The notes beneath the pieces were generated by a model, which made no database searches, was not told the DNA's origin, and was given only the letters and a program-made list of their open reading frames with translations. DNA of 64,000 nt from Rhizobium sp. NFR03 (lineage in GTDB: Bacteria > Pseudomonadota > Alphaproteobacteria > Rhizobiales > Rhizobiaceae): the NCBI RefSeq assembly GCF_900111275.1, contig NZ_FOGR01000009.1, positions 1 through 64,000 on the forward strand. The letters run 5' to 3'. A program made the translations under genes and the position numbers. This document shows, in pieces, positions 36,520 through 45,923 of this stretch (within the stretch, counting starts at the first letter, position 1; every line of letters starts with the position of its first letter).

Positions 36520-37772
36520 GACGACACACCCTGACTGAGGACCGCGACGGAAGGGGTTTCCTGTGCAAGCGTCGAGATCAACCCTGACCAGGCATCGATG
36601 GCGCCATCGCGCGAATAATCGGTCGCCAGAAGCTGGCGCGCCCGCTGGCCCATGGACCGGCAGATCTCCGGGTTTCCGGCAAGGTATGAAATGGCCCTCG
36701 TCAGCCCCTCGATATCGCCGATGGCGACATGCAGGCCGCACCCCGCTCTGGCGATGATACGCGCCACTTCGCCATCCTCATCGCCGATGAAGATCGTCGG
36801 GCGTCCCGCTGCAAGAATGCCGTAGAGCTTGCTCGGCACGATGCAATGCTCAAGCTTCGGGAGAAGCGAAACCAGGTGAACATCGGCCGCGCCAAGGCTT
36901 TCGGACAGCTTGTCGATCGGTTGCAGCGGATGAAAGACGACGTTGCGCAGATCTTCCTTTCGGGCACGGACCGTGACCATTGCATGCTGGTGACCGCCGC
37001 CGATCATGAGAAAGCGGATCGTTTCATCGGCGCGATACCGCTCTGCCGCCCCGAGAACGGTCTCAAAGTCATGCGCCCGACCGAAATTTCCGGAATAGCC
37101 CACCACGAATGTGCCACCAAGACCCCATTCGGTGCGCAGGCTGTTGCGGGCCGGCTCGACCGGGCGAATTTCCTCGCCGTCCGACCAGTGATGCATCGCA
37201 ACCACCCGATCTCGCGGCAACCCCTGGCGAAGGATATAATCCGCCATCGTTCCCGTCGGGCACACGCAGATCCCCCGCGTCCGCAGGGACCAGTTGCGCA
37301 AGGCGACCGTGGGCCCAGCAAGACGCTTCAGGCGGGAGAAGTAGCCGAGTTCGATGGCGGTTTCAGGAAACAGATCCATGATCCAGTTGACCATCGTGGC
37401 GTTTTTCAGCCTGAGCGCGAGGCCGCTGGTCACGGACAGCAGGGGAGGATCGGTGCACACCACGGCGATGTCGCCTGCCGAAACATTGGTGACAATCCAG
37501 AAGAAGGTCATGATATGGTAGAGCAGGTAGTCGATGCCTCTGCCCATAAGGTTCTGGCGTCCGAAGCGCGTGGTCGACACTCTCCGGATTTTCACGCCGG
37601 AGACGATCTCCTCGGCGGGAAGCACGATATCGCGCCGGTTATGGATGTCGCGGCTCGCAATCACAGCGACATCGAAGCCCCGTTTTGCCAGACCGAAGGC
37701 AACGGATGACACCATCCGGCTGGTCGCCGACTGGTCCGGGTAGAAATACCGGTTTGCGAAGACGACCTTCAC
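36516..37772 (-). CDS. glycosyltransferase family 4 (WcaI-like)
   Basis: This 418-residue GT-B transferase has the N-terminus VVFANRYFYPDQSATSRM, typical of the WcaI/colanic acid fucosyltransferase-like group. YSGNFGRAHDFETVLGAA and PSKLYGILAAGRPTIFIGD follow in the donor domain. Given gmd and fcl in the locus it is the best candidate for a fucosyltransferase, though that is inference. It is the first gene of the minus-strand GT4 operon, divergent from the bluB remnant. Confidence 0.88.
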   Translation of the reverse strand: MKVVFANRYFYPDQSATSRMVSSVAFGLAKRGFDVAVIASRDIHNRRDIVLPAEEIVSGVKIRRVSTTRFGRQNLMGRGIDYLLYHIMTFFWIVTNVSAGDIAVVCTDPPLLSVTSGLALRLKNATMVNWIMDLFPETAIELGYFSRLKRLAGPTVALRNWSLRTRGICVCPTGTMADYILRQGLPRDRVVAMHHWSDGEEIRPVEPARNSLRTEWGLGGTFVVGYSGNFGRAHDFETVLGAAERYRADETIRFLMIGGGHQHAMVTVRARKEDLRNVVFHPLQPIDKLSESLGAADVHLVSLLPKLEHCIVPSKLYGILAAGRPTIFIGDEDGEVARIIARAGCGLHVAIGDIEGLTRAISYLAGNPEICRSMGQRARQLLATDYSRDGAIDAWSGLISTLAQETPSVAVLSQGVSS

Positions 37773-38199
37773 TGCACTCTCCCCCGCCTTGTCATTTTCG
37801 CGGGCATATCAGCATCAGGACGGTGAAGACCGCAATATGATCGAAAGCGGTAGAGGCTGCCTCTTCGGTGCATGTACGGCTTCGCGTGCAGCATGCGGTG
37901 TCGGTACGGTTTCTCACCGAGAGGCCCGGTTCGCGCGGCAAGTACGGCCGCACGCTGGAAATATCCGTACATCGGTGCCTCTCGTTTCCAGGCTGAAGAA
38001 ATTCAAAGCCTTGAATGCACCAGAGCTCAGACGTGCTTGATGGGACCATACCGTCGAGAAGCACCGGATCGCGTGCCTGCAACCCCGAGTGAGGCGAGGA
38101 CCGCCCGGTCGGCATGCCCGCATGGACATCGCGGCCGGCGACCGGTTATGACCTGTCTTTGCTGATCCGCAGTCGGCTGTTGATGCAAGGGCTAGCTGG
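37773..38199. promoter_or_regulatory. divergent intergenic region between GT4 operon and bluB remnant
   Basis: This 427-bp gap should hold the promoter of the GT4 operon and any former bluB promoter. I looked for a cobalamin riboswitch (B12 box) ahead of bluB and did not see one. No coding region is supported here; small overlapping frames lack ribosome sites and homology. Confidence 0.4.
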
Positions 38200-38926
38200 A
38201 TGAAGGAACGGGTGGTTTTCGGCAAGGATTTCGGTGCGGGGCTCCTCGATGTCCTGACATGGCGACGGGATGTCCGGCAATGTCGCACCGATCCGCTGGA
38301 GCCGGGAACGGTCGAGCGGCTGATCGATATCGCCTGCTTCGCGCCGTCCGTCGGTCGCAGCCAACCATGGCGGTTCGTGCTGGTCGAGCGGGCGGAACCG
38401 AAGACCGGCATTCGTCGTATCTTCGAGACCTGCAATGCGACAGCGCTTTCGGGCTCTTCGCGCGGAGCGGGCGGCACAATATGCCCGGCTCAATCTTGCG
38501 GGGCTCGATGCCGCGCCCTGCCAGTTCGCCGTATTCTGTGACCGGGATGCGCGCCAGGGGCACGGGCTCGGACGCGCCACCATGCCTGAAACCCTCGATT
38601 ATCCCGTGGTTCTGGCCGTGCACACGCTGTGGCTGGCGGCCCGCGCGCAGGGGCTTGGCCTCGGCTGGCTGCCGATCCTCGATCCCGTCCGCATCACGGC
38701 GATACTCGATGTGCCCGAACCGTGGCATTTCATCGGCTATTTCTGCCTCGGTCGTCCCGCGACAGAAGACGACTGCCCGGCGCTAGAGCGCGCCGGGTGG
38801 GAGCATCGCGCATCCGCCGAAAGCACGATCTTCCGGCGTCAAGGCGGATGCAAGCCGCCTGTCAGGCGGCCCTGCGTTTGCCCGGCGCTGGCCGCCGCAT
38901 CTGCGTGTCGTCCTCGCCAAGGTTGA
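38200..38926 (+). pseudogene. bluB: 5,6-dimethylbenzimidazole synthase, frameshifted
   Basis: BluB breaks down reduced flavin to make the lower ligand of vitamin B12. Here the N-terminal half (WRRDVR..., IACFAPSVGRSQPWRFVLV) and the C-terminal half (ERAAQYARLNLAGLDAAPCQ, GLGRATMPETLDYPVV, AARAQGLGLGWLPILDP) are in different frames. Removing one base near 38453-38457 restores the family sequence (...CNATALSGLRAERAAQY...), so a one-base insertion is the simplest explanation. It could be real decay or a sequencing error. Other family positions also look altered (RRDVRQCR). The readable end extends 65 bp into the convergent chemoreceptor gene. Confidence 0.8.
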
Positions 38927-40961
38927 ACTGTGAAAGAAGATCGTTTAGCGCGGCGGCTTCCGCTGCCAGGCCGTGGCTTGCCGCCGTCTGCTCTTCCACC
39001 ATGGCAGCGTTCTGCTGCGTGCCCTGATCCATCGTGTTGACGGCGGTGTTGATCTCCTGAAGGCCTGTCGATTGTTCGCGGCTGGCCGTGACGATGGCAG
39101 CGATGTGGATGTTGATGTCCTGCACCTGTCCCGCGATCCGCTGCAACTGCTGGCCGGTCTCGCCGACCAGCGCCACACCGGCGCGCACCTGCTCGCTCGA
39201 CGTGTTGATCAGCACCTTAATTTCCTTGGCGGCATTCGCGGACCGCTGGGCAAGTTCGCGCACTTCCTGGGCGACGACGGCGAAGCCCTTGCCGGCCTCC
39301 CCTGCCCGCGCCGCCTCGACGCCGGCATTGAGCGCCAGCAGGTTGGTCTGGAAGGCGATATCGTCGATGACGCCGATGATGTTGCCGATTTCACCGGACG
39401 AGGTTTCGATGCCCTGCATCGCATCGACCGCCTTGCTAACGACCTCGCCGGATTTCTCGGCTCCCGCACGGGCGCGGGCGACGAGCTGGCCGACCTCTTC
39501 GGCACGATGTGCGCTGTCGCGAACCGTGGTGGTGATCTCCTCCAAAGCGGCCGCCGTCTGCTCCACGGAGGCCGCCTGCTGTTCGGTCCGGCGTGCCAGA
39601 TCGTCGGCGGCAACACGGATTTCGCTGGCGCCGGCGTCTATGGCGCGGGCGTTGGTGCCGACGGCCTGAAGCGCGTCGTGCAGCTTGGCGACCGAGTGGT
39701 TGAAGTCGCTGCGCAACCGGTCGAGGTGAAGCACGAAGGGTGTGGAGATACGGTAGCCGAGATCGCCATCCGAAAGCCGGCCGAGACCCAGAGCAAGCTG
39801 TTCGACGGCATGCTGGATATCCGCGGTTTCCTTTTCCTTCGCCGCTTCGCGGTCCCGCTGTTCCCGCTCCGACAGCGAACGCACGCTGTCGGCCTCGGCT
39901 TCCAGGCGCACGCGGTCGATGGCATTTCTGCGGAATACCTCGACGGCGGCGGCCATGGATCCGATCTGGTCGCGACGCTCCCGTCCGGGAATATCCGCCT
40001 TGAGGTCGCCGGCAGCAAGGCTCTCCATGGCGCGCGTCATATCCGTGACAGGACGGATGACGAGGCGGCTGAGGAGGCTTGCAAGGAACACGATCATCGC
40101 GCCGACCGCCAGCACTGTGGCGACGGTGGCGGCAATCCGAAACTGTCCGATGGCGGCATAGACCAGATCGCTGTCGAGCGCGAAGCCGACATACCACTCG
40201 ACTGTCGGCAAGCCGGCAACCGGCACGAAGCTGACCAGCATCGGCCTGTCGGCCAGCTCGGTTTTCATGATGCCGCTGCCGATGGACGGCGTCGCGACGG
40301 GAAAGGCATCGGCCAGCGACTTCGTCACGAGCTTTGCATCGGGATGCACCAGGATCTGGCCGGATTTGTTGACGAGAAACGCAAAGCCGCCCTGACCGAC
40401 GTCGACCGACGTGATCATGGAGACCAGCGTCTTCAGCGAGAAATCGCTTCCCGCAACGCCGGAAACGGCGCCGTTCCGGAGGATGGGAACCGCCGCGCTG
40501 ATGATGAGGTCGCCACTTGCGGCGTCGATGTACGGGTCGGTCAGAACGTCGCCTTTTGCTGCAACGGCGCCCTTGTACCAGGGCCGCTGGCGCGGATCGT
40601 AACCGGCCGGCATGGCGGAGTCGGGCCACATGGTGAATGTTCCCGCCTCGTCGCCGACATAGGTCGACAGGAATTCCCGGACGAGAACATCGTTCTTCAA
40701 CACGCTCCTGATACCCGCCGTATCGGTTGTGCCTGCGGCGGCATTGGCTGCCATGGCGGTCAGCGTCACGCGGCCGTTCAGCCAGTTGGCGACACTCTGC
40801 GCGGCCTGTTTGCCGGAGAAGGCGATGTTCTCCTCGACGGCGCGCGTGGTCGAAGCACGCTGGAGCGTATCGATATAATAGGAGAAGCCGGCAAGAGAGC
40901 TGGCAACGACGACAGACGCGGCGAGAAGAATGCGCGTCATCAAATTCGATTTCTGGGACAC
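38862..40961 (-). CDS. methyl-accepting chemotaxis protein with periplasmic Cache domain
   Basis: This 699-residue receptor has an N-terminal membrane anchor (about 8-28) and a dCache-type sensor (about 35-275; DEAGTFTMWPDSAMPAGYDP, QRPWYKGAVAAKGDVLTDPY). A second membrane helix is at about 280-303, HAMP at about 305-355, and a second HAMP-like region precedes the signalling domain (about 440-680; VQEVRELAQRSANAAKEIK hairpin-type block). dCache sensors often bind amino or organic acids. The C-terminus has no WxxxF-type CheR tether. Start is a GTG at 40961; an ATG seven codons later is possible. A chemoreceptor beside an EPS locus may link ligand sensing to motility or biofilm, but that is inference. 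Confidence 0.92.
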   Translation of the reverse strand: MSQKSNLMTRILLAASVVVASSLAGFSYYIDTLQRASTTRAVEENIAFSGKQAAQSVANWLNGRVTLTAMAANAAAGTTDTAGIRSVLKNDVLVREFLSTYVGDEAGTFTMWPDSAMPAGYDPRQRPWYKGAVAAKGDVLTDPYIDAASGDLIISAAVPILRNGAVSGVAGSDFSLKTLVSMITSVDVGQGGFAFLVNKSGQILVHPDAKLVTKSLADAFPVATPSIGSGIMKTELADRPMLVSFVPVAGLPTVEWYVGFALDSDLVYAAIGQFRIAATVATVLAVGAMIVFLASLLSRLVIRPVTDMTRAMESLAAGDLKADIPGRERRDQIGSMAAAVEVFRRNAIDRVRLEAEADSVRSLSEREQRDREAAKEKETADIQHAVEQLALGLGRLSDGDLGYRISTPFVLHLDRLRSDFNHSVAKLHDALQAVGTNARAIDAGASEIRVAADDLARRTEQQAASVEQTAAALEEITTTVRDSAHRAEEVGQLVARARAGAEKSGEVVSKAVDAMQGIETSSGEIGNIIGVIDDIAFQTNLLALNAGVEAARAGEAGKGFAVVAQEVRELAQRSANAAKEIKVLINTSSEQVRAGVALVGETGQQLQRIAGQVQDINIHIAAIVTASREQSTGLQEINTAVNTMDQGTQQNAAMVEEQTAASHGLAAEAAALNDLLSQFNLGEDDTQMRRPAPGKRRAA

Positions 40962-41132
40962 TTGTCAGGTTCTCAACTTCTGGCGCAGCAGCGACATGCC
41001 GTTCAGGCGGGAACAGGCCAGCTTCATGCTGCCTCCGGAGGAGGTTTAAAGACCTCTAAGGTAAGCACAAAGTAACGAAGCAGGCTTAAACTTCGGTTAA
41101 GCGGATCTACCGGATTCATCGATAGGGAATCC

Positions 41133-42011
41133 GGCTTGTCGCAAGCTTCCTCAGAGGCTGAGGCTCTCTCTTGACTGATGCCATTTTCGCGATTTTTTAA
41201 CCTTTGTAAGTCGAAGAAGCGCGCAAGCAAATCGTTCTGATCATTGACGGTCCAGCCACCGGAAAAGCCGAAGCCTCTTCTCAGCCACAGCATGCCTCGA
41301 AATCAGCAATCGTTCGTCGCGCGGTGTTGAAGGATTGAAAGCCGCAGATCTTCGGCATGTTTTTCTTCACACGGAAATGGTCACGCTCAACGCCTTGCTG
41401 TAAATGCTTGGTGACGTAATGCACGGGATCGGCCTGTAGAAGCCCGTCTTCAATCGACGCTTTGATTGCCGAGGGAAATGTATTGGCGCCATCGGTGCCT
41501 ATCTTGCTCGGCGCCAGCAGGGGCCGATCTTTCAGCATCTTGCGAAAGAAACGCTTGGCTGCGTCGAGATCGCGCTTTGCGATCAGCAGGAAATGCACCG
41601 GGTTGCCCGATGGCCCGGTATACATAGCGCCACTTGCCGCGTATCTTGACGTAGGTTTCGTCAATCTGGACCGATCCACGATGCGGCCGCCGAAACTGGC
41701 GAAGCCGATTTCTGATCATAGGCGCATACGCCAGGACCCAACGATTGATTGTCCTGTGGTCGGCCTCGAACCCACGCTCTCGGAACATCCTCCTCCAGAT
41801 CCCGATAGCTGAGTGGATATCGCAGGTACCAGCTCACCGCCTGCACAATCAGCCATGCCTCGAAATGCCGTCCCTTGAAATCGTCCTTCGACTGGCGTTT
41901 TAGCTTTTCGGAATGGCATTCACAAACATCGGCACGCTCCACAACATCCGGAGCGGAAACTTCTCTTCCGACGGTTAACATACCGTTGAGCGCAGAAATT
42001 TGCGACAAGCC
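41133..42011 (-). mobile_element. degenerate IS6-family insertion sequence
   Basis: An 879-bp element is bounded by inverted repeats: GGCTTGTCGCAA at 41133-41144 and its complement at 42000-42011. The size and repeats fit IS6-family elements of rhizobia. The 8 bases outside each end do not match, so no target duplication is visible, as expected if the element mediated a deletion or the flanks diverged. The transposase inside is broken by several frameshifts, so the element is inactive. Confidence 0.8.
41180..41981 (-). pseudogene. IS6-family transposase, multiply frameshifted
   Basis: Four fragments in shifting frames together rebuild an IS6-family DDE transposase. They are SWYLRYPLSYRDLEE (N-terminal HTH side), then DHRTINRWVLAYAP...SVQIDETYVKIRGKWRYVYRAI (first catalytic Asp), then AKRDLDAAKRFFRKMLKD...IGTDGANTFP (second Asp) and HLQQGVERDHFRVKKNMP (Glu), and finally MLWLRRGFGFSGGWTVNDQN (C-terminal tail). 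At least three frame changes are needed, so it is non-functional. It lies between the chemoreceptor gene and the azlD remnant. Confidence 0.88.
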
Positions 42012-42014
42012 CGA

Positions 42015-42331
42015 ATGAACATATCGATGATCGCCGTCATCGGGGCTACGCGCTTGTCACCATCGCCGTCCGCTCGCTTCCGATCCTGTTCCTGTCCCGT
42101 TTCGAGATGCCAATCCTGGTCAGGCGCTGGCTCGCCTTCAACCCGGTTGCTATCATGACCGCCCTGATCATCGCCGATCTGCTCGCCGACCCGGAAATCG
42201 CGCCGCCCGGCATCAGCATCGCGCTGGTTTCTGCCGTGGCAGCCGGGATCGTCGGTCTGATCTCGCGCAGCCGGTTCCTGACGCTTTTCGTCGGCGTCGC
42301 CGGCTTCATGGGTTTCAGCCTCATTCTGTAA
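42015..42331 (+). pseudogene. azlD: AzlD-family branched-chain amino acid exporter subunit, frameshifted
   Basis: AzlD is the small partner of the AzlC permease. The C-terminal 90 or so residues (GYALVTIAVRSLPILFLSRF, then AIMTALIIADLLADP and AVAAGIVGLISRSR) are in one frame. The N-terminal MNISMIAVIG is in another, broken at the GGGG run at 42042-42045. One missing G would restore the reading. The start lies 4 bp after the IS6 end, and no azlC is next to it, so the insertion probably removed the partner gene. A sequencing error in the homopolymer cannot be excluded. Confidence 0.7.
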
Positions 42332-42422
42332 GCCGAAGCGTGAGCTTAAAGCAATCCTCGCTAACGGTTCGTGCTTCGTCTGGCTCCGTATCCAACCTCC
42401 CTCCAACCGACAGTCAGGCGCT

Positions 42423-42748
42423 ATGATCGAAGGCGTGATGTTTGTTGCCGAACTGAATTGTCGAAACACCGATCTTTTGCTTGATCGGTTTCAGAAATTG
42501 ATCCCATCGATAGCCGACGCTGTCGACATTAACGAGATGGGTTATCGCATCAGGTTCGCATGCGGCGAGGGGAAACGCGGATTTCCGGAGAGGTGTCATT
42601 CGTCTCGGTCGAAGCGGACAATCTCATGATGTGCGATGGCATCCAGGCGATCCTGGCCGTCATCTTTCTCGACCACTTGTCGGGGCCACAACATTTCGTC
42701 TGGCAACGTGAGCAATTTTCCTGGATGCACTTCCGAGAGTTTGTGTGA
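42423..42748 (+). other. possible hypothetical ORFs, perhaps one frameshifted gene
   Basis: Two overlapping plus-strand frames follow the azlD remnant: one of 68 codons starting MIEGVMFVAELNCRNTD and one of 62 codons containing ISGEVSFVSVEADNLMMCD. Read together with a frame change near 42575 they would give one protein of about 108 residues, but I recognise no family. They lie 93 bp before the end of the virB operon, on the opposite strand. Support is weak. Confidence 0.25.
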
Positions 42749-42840
42749 TCACGGTCCGCGCTTGCTAAGCGCTTCAGCGCCCGTGATGCCTTGAAGCTGG
42801 ATTATGCCATCGTTCTCGTGGGCCTTTCAGTGAGTTGCGG

Positions 42841-43863
42841 TCAGGTACGTATTCCCGTGCGTTCACGAGAGGGATCGAAGGCGACTTCAGCGACTTTGAA
42901 GCGCCCGCCGACGCGCTTGCACTGAACCACGATATCGACCAGCTCCGTCAGAAGGCCTCGAATGTCGGCGCGCGCGAGATCGCGCCCACCTTCGGACTCC
43001 TTCACCAGAAGCGTTAGCTGTTCGAACGCGAGCCGAGCGGAGTCCGCATGGACGGTGGTGATCGAGCCGGGATGGCCAGAGTTCACGTTGCGAATGTAGT
43101 AGAATGCCGTGCCGTCGCGCAGTTCCTGCAGGAGGATGCGGTCCGGTCGCATGCGCAGGCAGGACTCCAGCAGGTCCTTCGGCCCGACCTTCGACAGCCC
43201 CTGCCCGCCCTTGGAGTAGAACAGCCGGACGTGGTTGGGCTGGGGCACGACAAGCTCCGGCGTGTCCTCAATGGTGATGATCCGCTCGGAAGTCGGGATG
43301 TGCTGGATCAGGGCCTTCGACAGCGTCGTCTTGCCGGAGCCGGTCGCCCCGGAGATGATGATGTTCTTGCGCGCCAGCACGGCCTTTTCGAGGAAGGCGG
43401 CGATCCGGCCTGATTGGTGAAGATCGCGGAGTTCCGCGTCGTCTCTGGCGATCTCGGAGGTCATGGGCGCGACGTCAGAGAACAGACCGGCATCGTCGAG
43501 CTCGCTGAGGCTGAGGGAGACCGAAGAAGGTTTTCTGAGCGTGAGACTGACGGTCCCCTTGGTCACCGCCGGCGGGATGACGATCTGGATGCGCTCCTCG
43601 TCCAGAAGGGTGGCAGACAGAAGCGGATGCGCCTCATCGATGGCCTGGTGGGAGTGGCTGGCCACCGCCCGCGCAAGCCGCATCAGCCTGTCGAAGGTGA
43701 GCTCCGGCACCTCGTGGCGCGTCCACCCTCCGGCGCCCTCGGTCAGAACCTCGCCCGGCCGGTTGACGACGATCTCGTAGAGCGACGGATCGTTCAGGAA
43801 CGCGGACAGCGGCGCGAGCAGCTGTCGGACGACGCCGACGTCGGAAGCGGCGCCACCGGTCAC
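42841..43863 (-). CDS. virB11: VirB11 type IV secretion ATPase
   Basis: This is a 340-residue hexameric traffic ATPase. An N-terminal domain (FLNDPSLYEIVVNRPGEVL) precedes the ATPase core: Walker A GATGSGKTTLSKAL (about 168-181), Asp box ITIEDTPELV, Walker B RILLQELRDGTAFY and His box GHPGSITTVHAD. It powers pilus assembly and substrate transfer at the inner membrane. The start is a GTG at 43863 that overlaps the VirB10 stop (GTGA); an upstream in-frame ATG lies inside virB10 and gives no homology. It is the last gene of the operon. Confidence 0.95.
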   Translation of the reverse strand: MTGGAASDVGVVRQLLAPLSAFLNDPSLYEIVVNRPGEVLTEGAGGWTRHEVPELTFDRLMRLARAVASHSHQAIDEAHPLLSATLLDEERIQIVIPPAVTKGTVSLTLRKPSSVSLSLSELDDAGLFSDVAPMTSEIARDDAELRDLHQSGRIAAFLEKAVLARKNIIISGATGSGKTTLSKALIQHIPTSERIITIEDTPELVVPQPNHVRLFYSKGGQGLSKVGPKDLLESCLRMRPDRILLQELRDGTAFYYIRNVNSGHPGSITTVHADSARLAFEQLTLLVKESEGGRDLARADIRGLLTELVDIVVQCKRVGGRFKVAEVAFDPSRERTGIRT

Positions 43864-45044
43864 TTGGTCACGAGGTCGGAATGACGGCTGAAGTCGCCCG
43901 AGACCGCGCGGTCGTAGATCGTGTTGCGCGGTTCGATGACGCGAAGGCGGTAGATACCGGAGAAGTCGAGATCGCGGGCGACGAAGATCGAGACAAGTGA
44001 TCCCTGGTGCTTGTTCAGCGTCGGCGGGATGTTGATCGACTGCTCGACGGCGATGCCCGCGGCATCCTTGCCCGCGCTCGTTGTCCCTTCCATGTCGATA
44101 TCCTGGTCCTGCAGCTGCTGCGACAGAACGGATGTGGCGTCCCCGACGATCGACAGAAGGAGCGCGCTGCCAAACCGCTCCCACCAGTGGGTATCGACAT
44201 GACCGTCAAAGCCGGCGCGGCCGAGCGGATCGGTAGCCGGCGAGGCGAGTGTGACGATGACGCCGGTCGGGGTCTTCGCCCGGTTCCACAGGACGAACAG
44301 CCGGTTCTGACCACGGCGCAGGCCGCCGCGATACTCGCCGACGATCTGGGTGCCTTTCTCCATCAGCACGACGCGACCGTTGTCGGAAAGAATGTCGCGG
44401 TTGGTAACGCAGCTGACGAAGCCGGGCTGGTCGGAGGCCATGGCCGTCTCGAGCACGCAGGGGATCGAAGTGCCCATGGCGACGATGAAGTTGCGGTTGC
44501 CGAGGTGGCCGGCGCGCGAGCCCTCCAGCTGCGTCGGCGTCAGCATGCGGTTGAAGCGCTGGTCCTCGTTCTCGCCTCGCGCCTCGCCGCCGAAGCCCGC
44601 AGCTGGAAACGGCTGGAAGGCACTGTCTGCGCTTCCGTCGGCGTCCGTCGGCGCCGCATCCCGTCTAGACGAACTGCCCGCACTGCCTCCGCCGAAGGCC
44701 ATGACTGGAGCGCGGCGTGCCGAGTCCAGCAGTTCGTCGGTGACGGGGGCGGACTGCGGTTCCTCCATCGGCGTCGGTAGCGGAACGGGTAGCGCGGCCG
44801 GAGTAACCGGCGCCGGTTCCGGCTTTGCCGGTTCGAAGTCGCGGGTCTGGCGCTGGACGACCCGCTCGGGCGGCGCCTCGTCGGTCTTCGGAGCGCCTGG
44901 GCGCATCGACCACGCCGCAAAGCCCATGAAGGCGACAACGGCGAGAACCACGAGCCCTCGTTTCGCCAACTTGTTCTCGGCCGGGCGTGCGGTCGGCGTC
45001 TCCGCGCGCTCGCCGTTGATCGTGGTTTCGGTCTGTTCAGCCAT
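43860..45044 (-). CDS. virB10: VirB10 (TrbI-type) core complex protein
   Basis: The 394-residue protein has a short cytosolic tail, one membrane helix (about 30-47, LVVLAVVAFMGFAAWS), a Pro-rich periplasmic linker (PAKPEPAPVTPAALPVP-like) and the C-terminal beta-barrel domain with GNRNFIVAMGTSIPCVLETA and LMEKGTQIVGEY. It spans both membranes and links ATPase energy to the outer-membrane pore with VirB7 and VirB9. Its 3' end overlaps virB11 and it lies 18 bp after virB9. Confidence 0.95.
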   Translation of the reverse strand: MAEQTETTINGERAETPTARPAENKLAKRGLVVLAVVAFMGFAAWSMRPGAPKTDEAPPERVVQRQTRDFEPAKPEPAPVTPAALPVPLPTPMEEPQSAPVTDELLDSARRAPVMAFGGGSAGSSSRRDAAPTDADGSADSAFQPFPAAGFGGEARGENEDQRFNRMLTPTQLEGSRAGHLGNRNFIVAMGTSIPCVLETAMASDQPGFVSCVTNRDILSDNGRVVLMEKGTQIVGEYRGGLRRGQNRLFVLWNRAKTPTGVIVTLASPATDPLGRAGFDGHVDTHWWERFGSALLLSIVGDATSVLSQQLQDQDIDMEGTTSAGKDAAGIAVEQSINIPPTLNKHQGSLVSIFVARDLDFSGIYRLRVIEPRNTIYDRAVSGDFSRHSDLVTK

Positions 45045-45062
45045 GGTTGTCCCTCCCCTTCC

Positions 45063-45923
45063 CTATCGCCGTGCCGCTGACGGCAGGGCGACAACCCGCT
45101 CGACCGAAGGCGACGTCGTGTTGGTTCCGGGGTTGATGCCGGTCGGCGACCAGGCCTCGTTGAAGATGCAGAGTATATCGCCGCCGCGACGCAGGATGAA
45201 CTTTTGGCTGACGGCGTGGACGAGCACGAGATCGCCGGTCACGGATTTCGGCACGAGCGTCTCTACGCCGTCGCTGTTCTCGATGTAGATCGCCGGCATC
45301 TCCTGGTTTCCGGAGAAGGCGAAGGTGGTGATCTTGCCGTTATCGTAGACCGCCTGCGGCTCGATCGCGACGGAGCCCTGCGCGGCATAGCGCCAGTTGC
45401 GCGGCCCGTACTGCTCGTGGATCCCGAGCACAGCGTCCGCCTTGCCGGCTTTCGCGGCCTCCGCACGCGCGGCTGACGCCAGCCGCTTTTGCGCAGCCTC
45501 GTCGGCGGGATAGCGGTATTTGACGTAGAAGTAGGTGTTCTGCCCGGCTTCGACCGAGCCCTCCCGGACCATCAGCTCCATCTGGTAGCTGCGCTTGGAG
45601 CCGTCACGGCGCGTCGTGACGACGGATATGTTGGTGACCGGTTGGTTCTCGCGCGGTTTGAGGAAGAGGATGTTGCCGGCGGGGGCGACCTCCCAGGCCA
45701 CCGTGTTGCCGAGCGCCACATGGGCGATCTCCTCGTCGGGGGAGAACTCGACCTGCACGGACGAGCGCAGCGAGCCGACGATGCGGGTGATGTCGTAGGG
45801 CTGGTAGTTGACAAAGCGCACGCGGCTGTCGCCGTCGGCGCCGCGGGGAACTTCAAGGGCATGCGCCGGTCCTGCTAGGAGGACGGCTGCAAGCGCCGCG
45901 ATGATGATCGGTTTTTGCCTCAT
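45063..45923 (-). CDS. virB9: VirB9 outer-membrane core protein
   Basis: The 286-residue protein has a signal peptide (about 1-22, ...GPAHA) and the CagX/VirB9 fold: [40 protein letters not shown]-like block, YQMELMVR and C-terminal [19 protein letters not shown]. It binds the VirB7 lipoprotein and VirB10 to form the core channel. Start ATG 45923 overlaps the virB8 stop (ATGA); upstream codons lie within virB8. Confidence 0.93.
   Translation of the reverse strand: MRQKPIIIAALAAVLLAGPAHALEVPRGADGDSRVRFVNYQPYDITRIVGSLRSSVQVEFSPDEEIAHVALGNTVAWEVAPAGNILFLKPRENQPVTNISVVTTRRDGSKRSYQMELMVREGSVEAGQNTYFYVKYRYPADEAAQKRLASAARAEAAKAGKADAVLGIHEQYGPRNWRYAAQGSVAIEPQAVYDNGKITTFAFSGNQEMPAIYIENSDGVETLVPKSVTGDLVLVHAVSQKFILRRGGDILCIFNEAWSPTGINPGTNTTSPSVERVVALPSAARR

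Noticed and set aside
37773-38199. Cobalamin riboswitch ahead of bluB
   Set aside because: No B12-box-like core or the usual conserved stem sequences could be found.
38973-41075. 700-codon plus-strand frame
   Set aside because: It is antisense to the chemoreceptor gene with HAMP and signalling domain.
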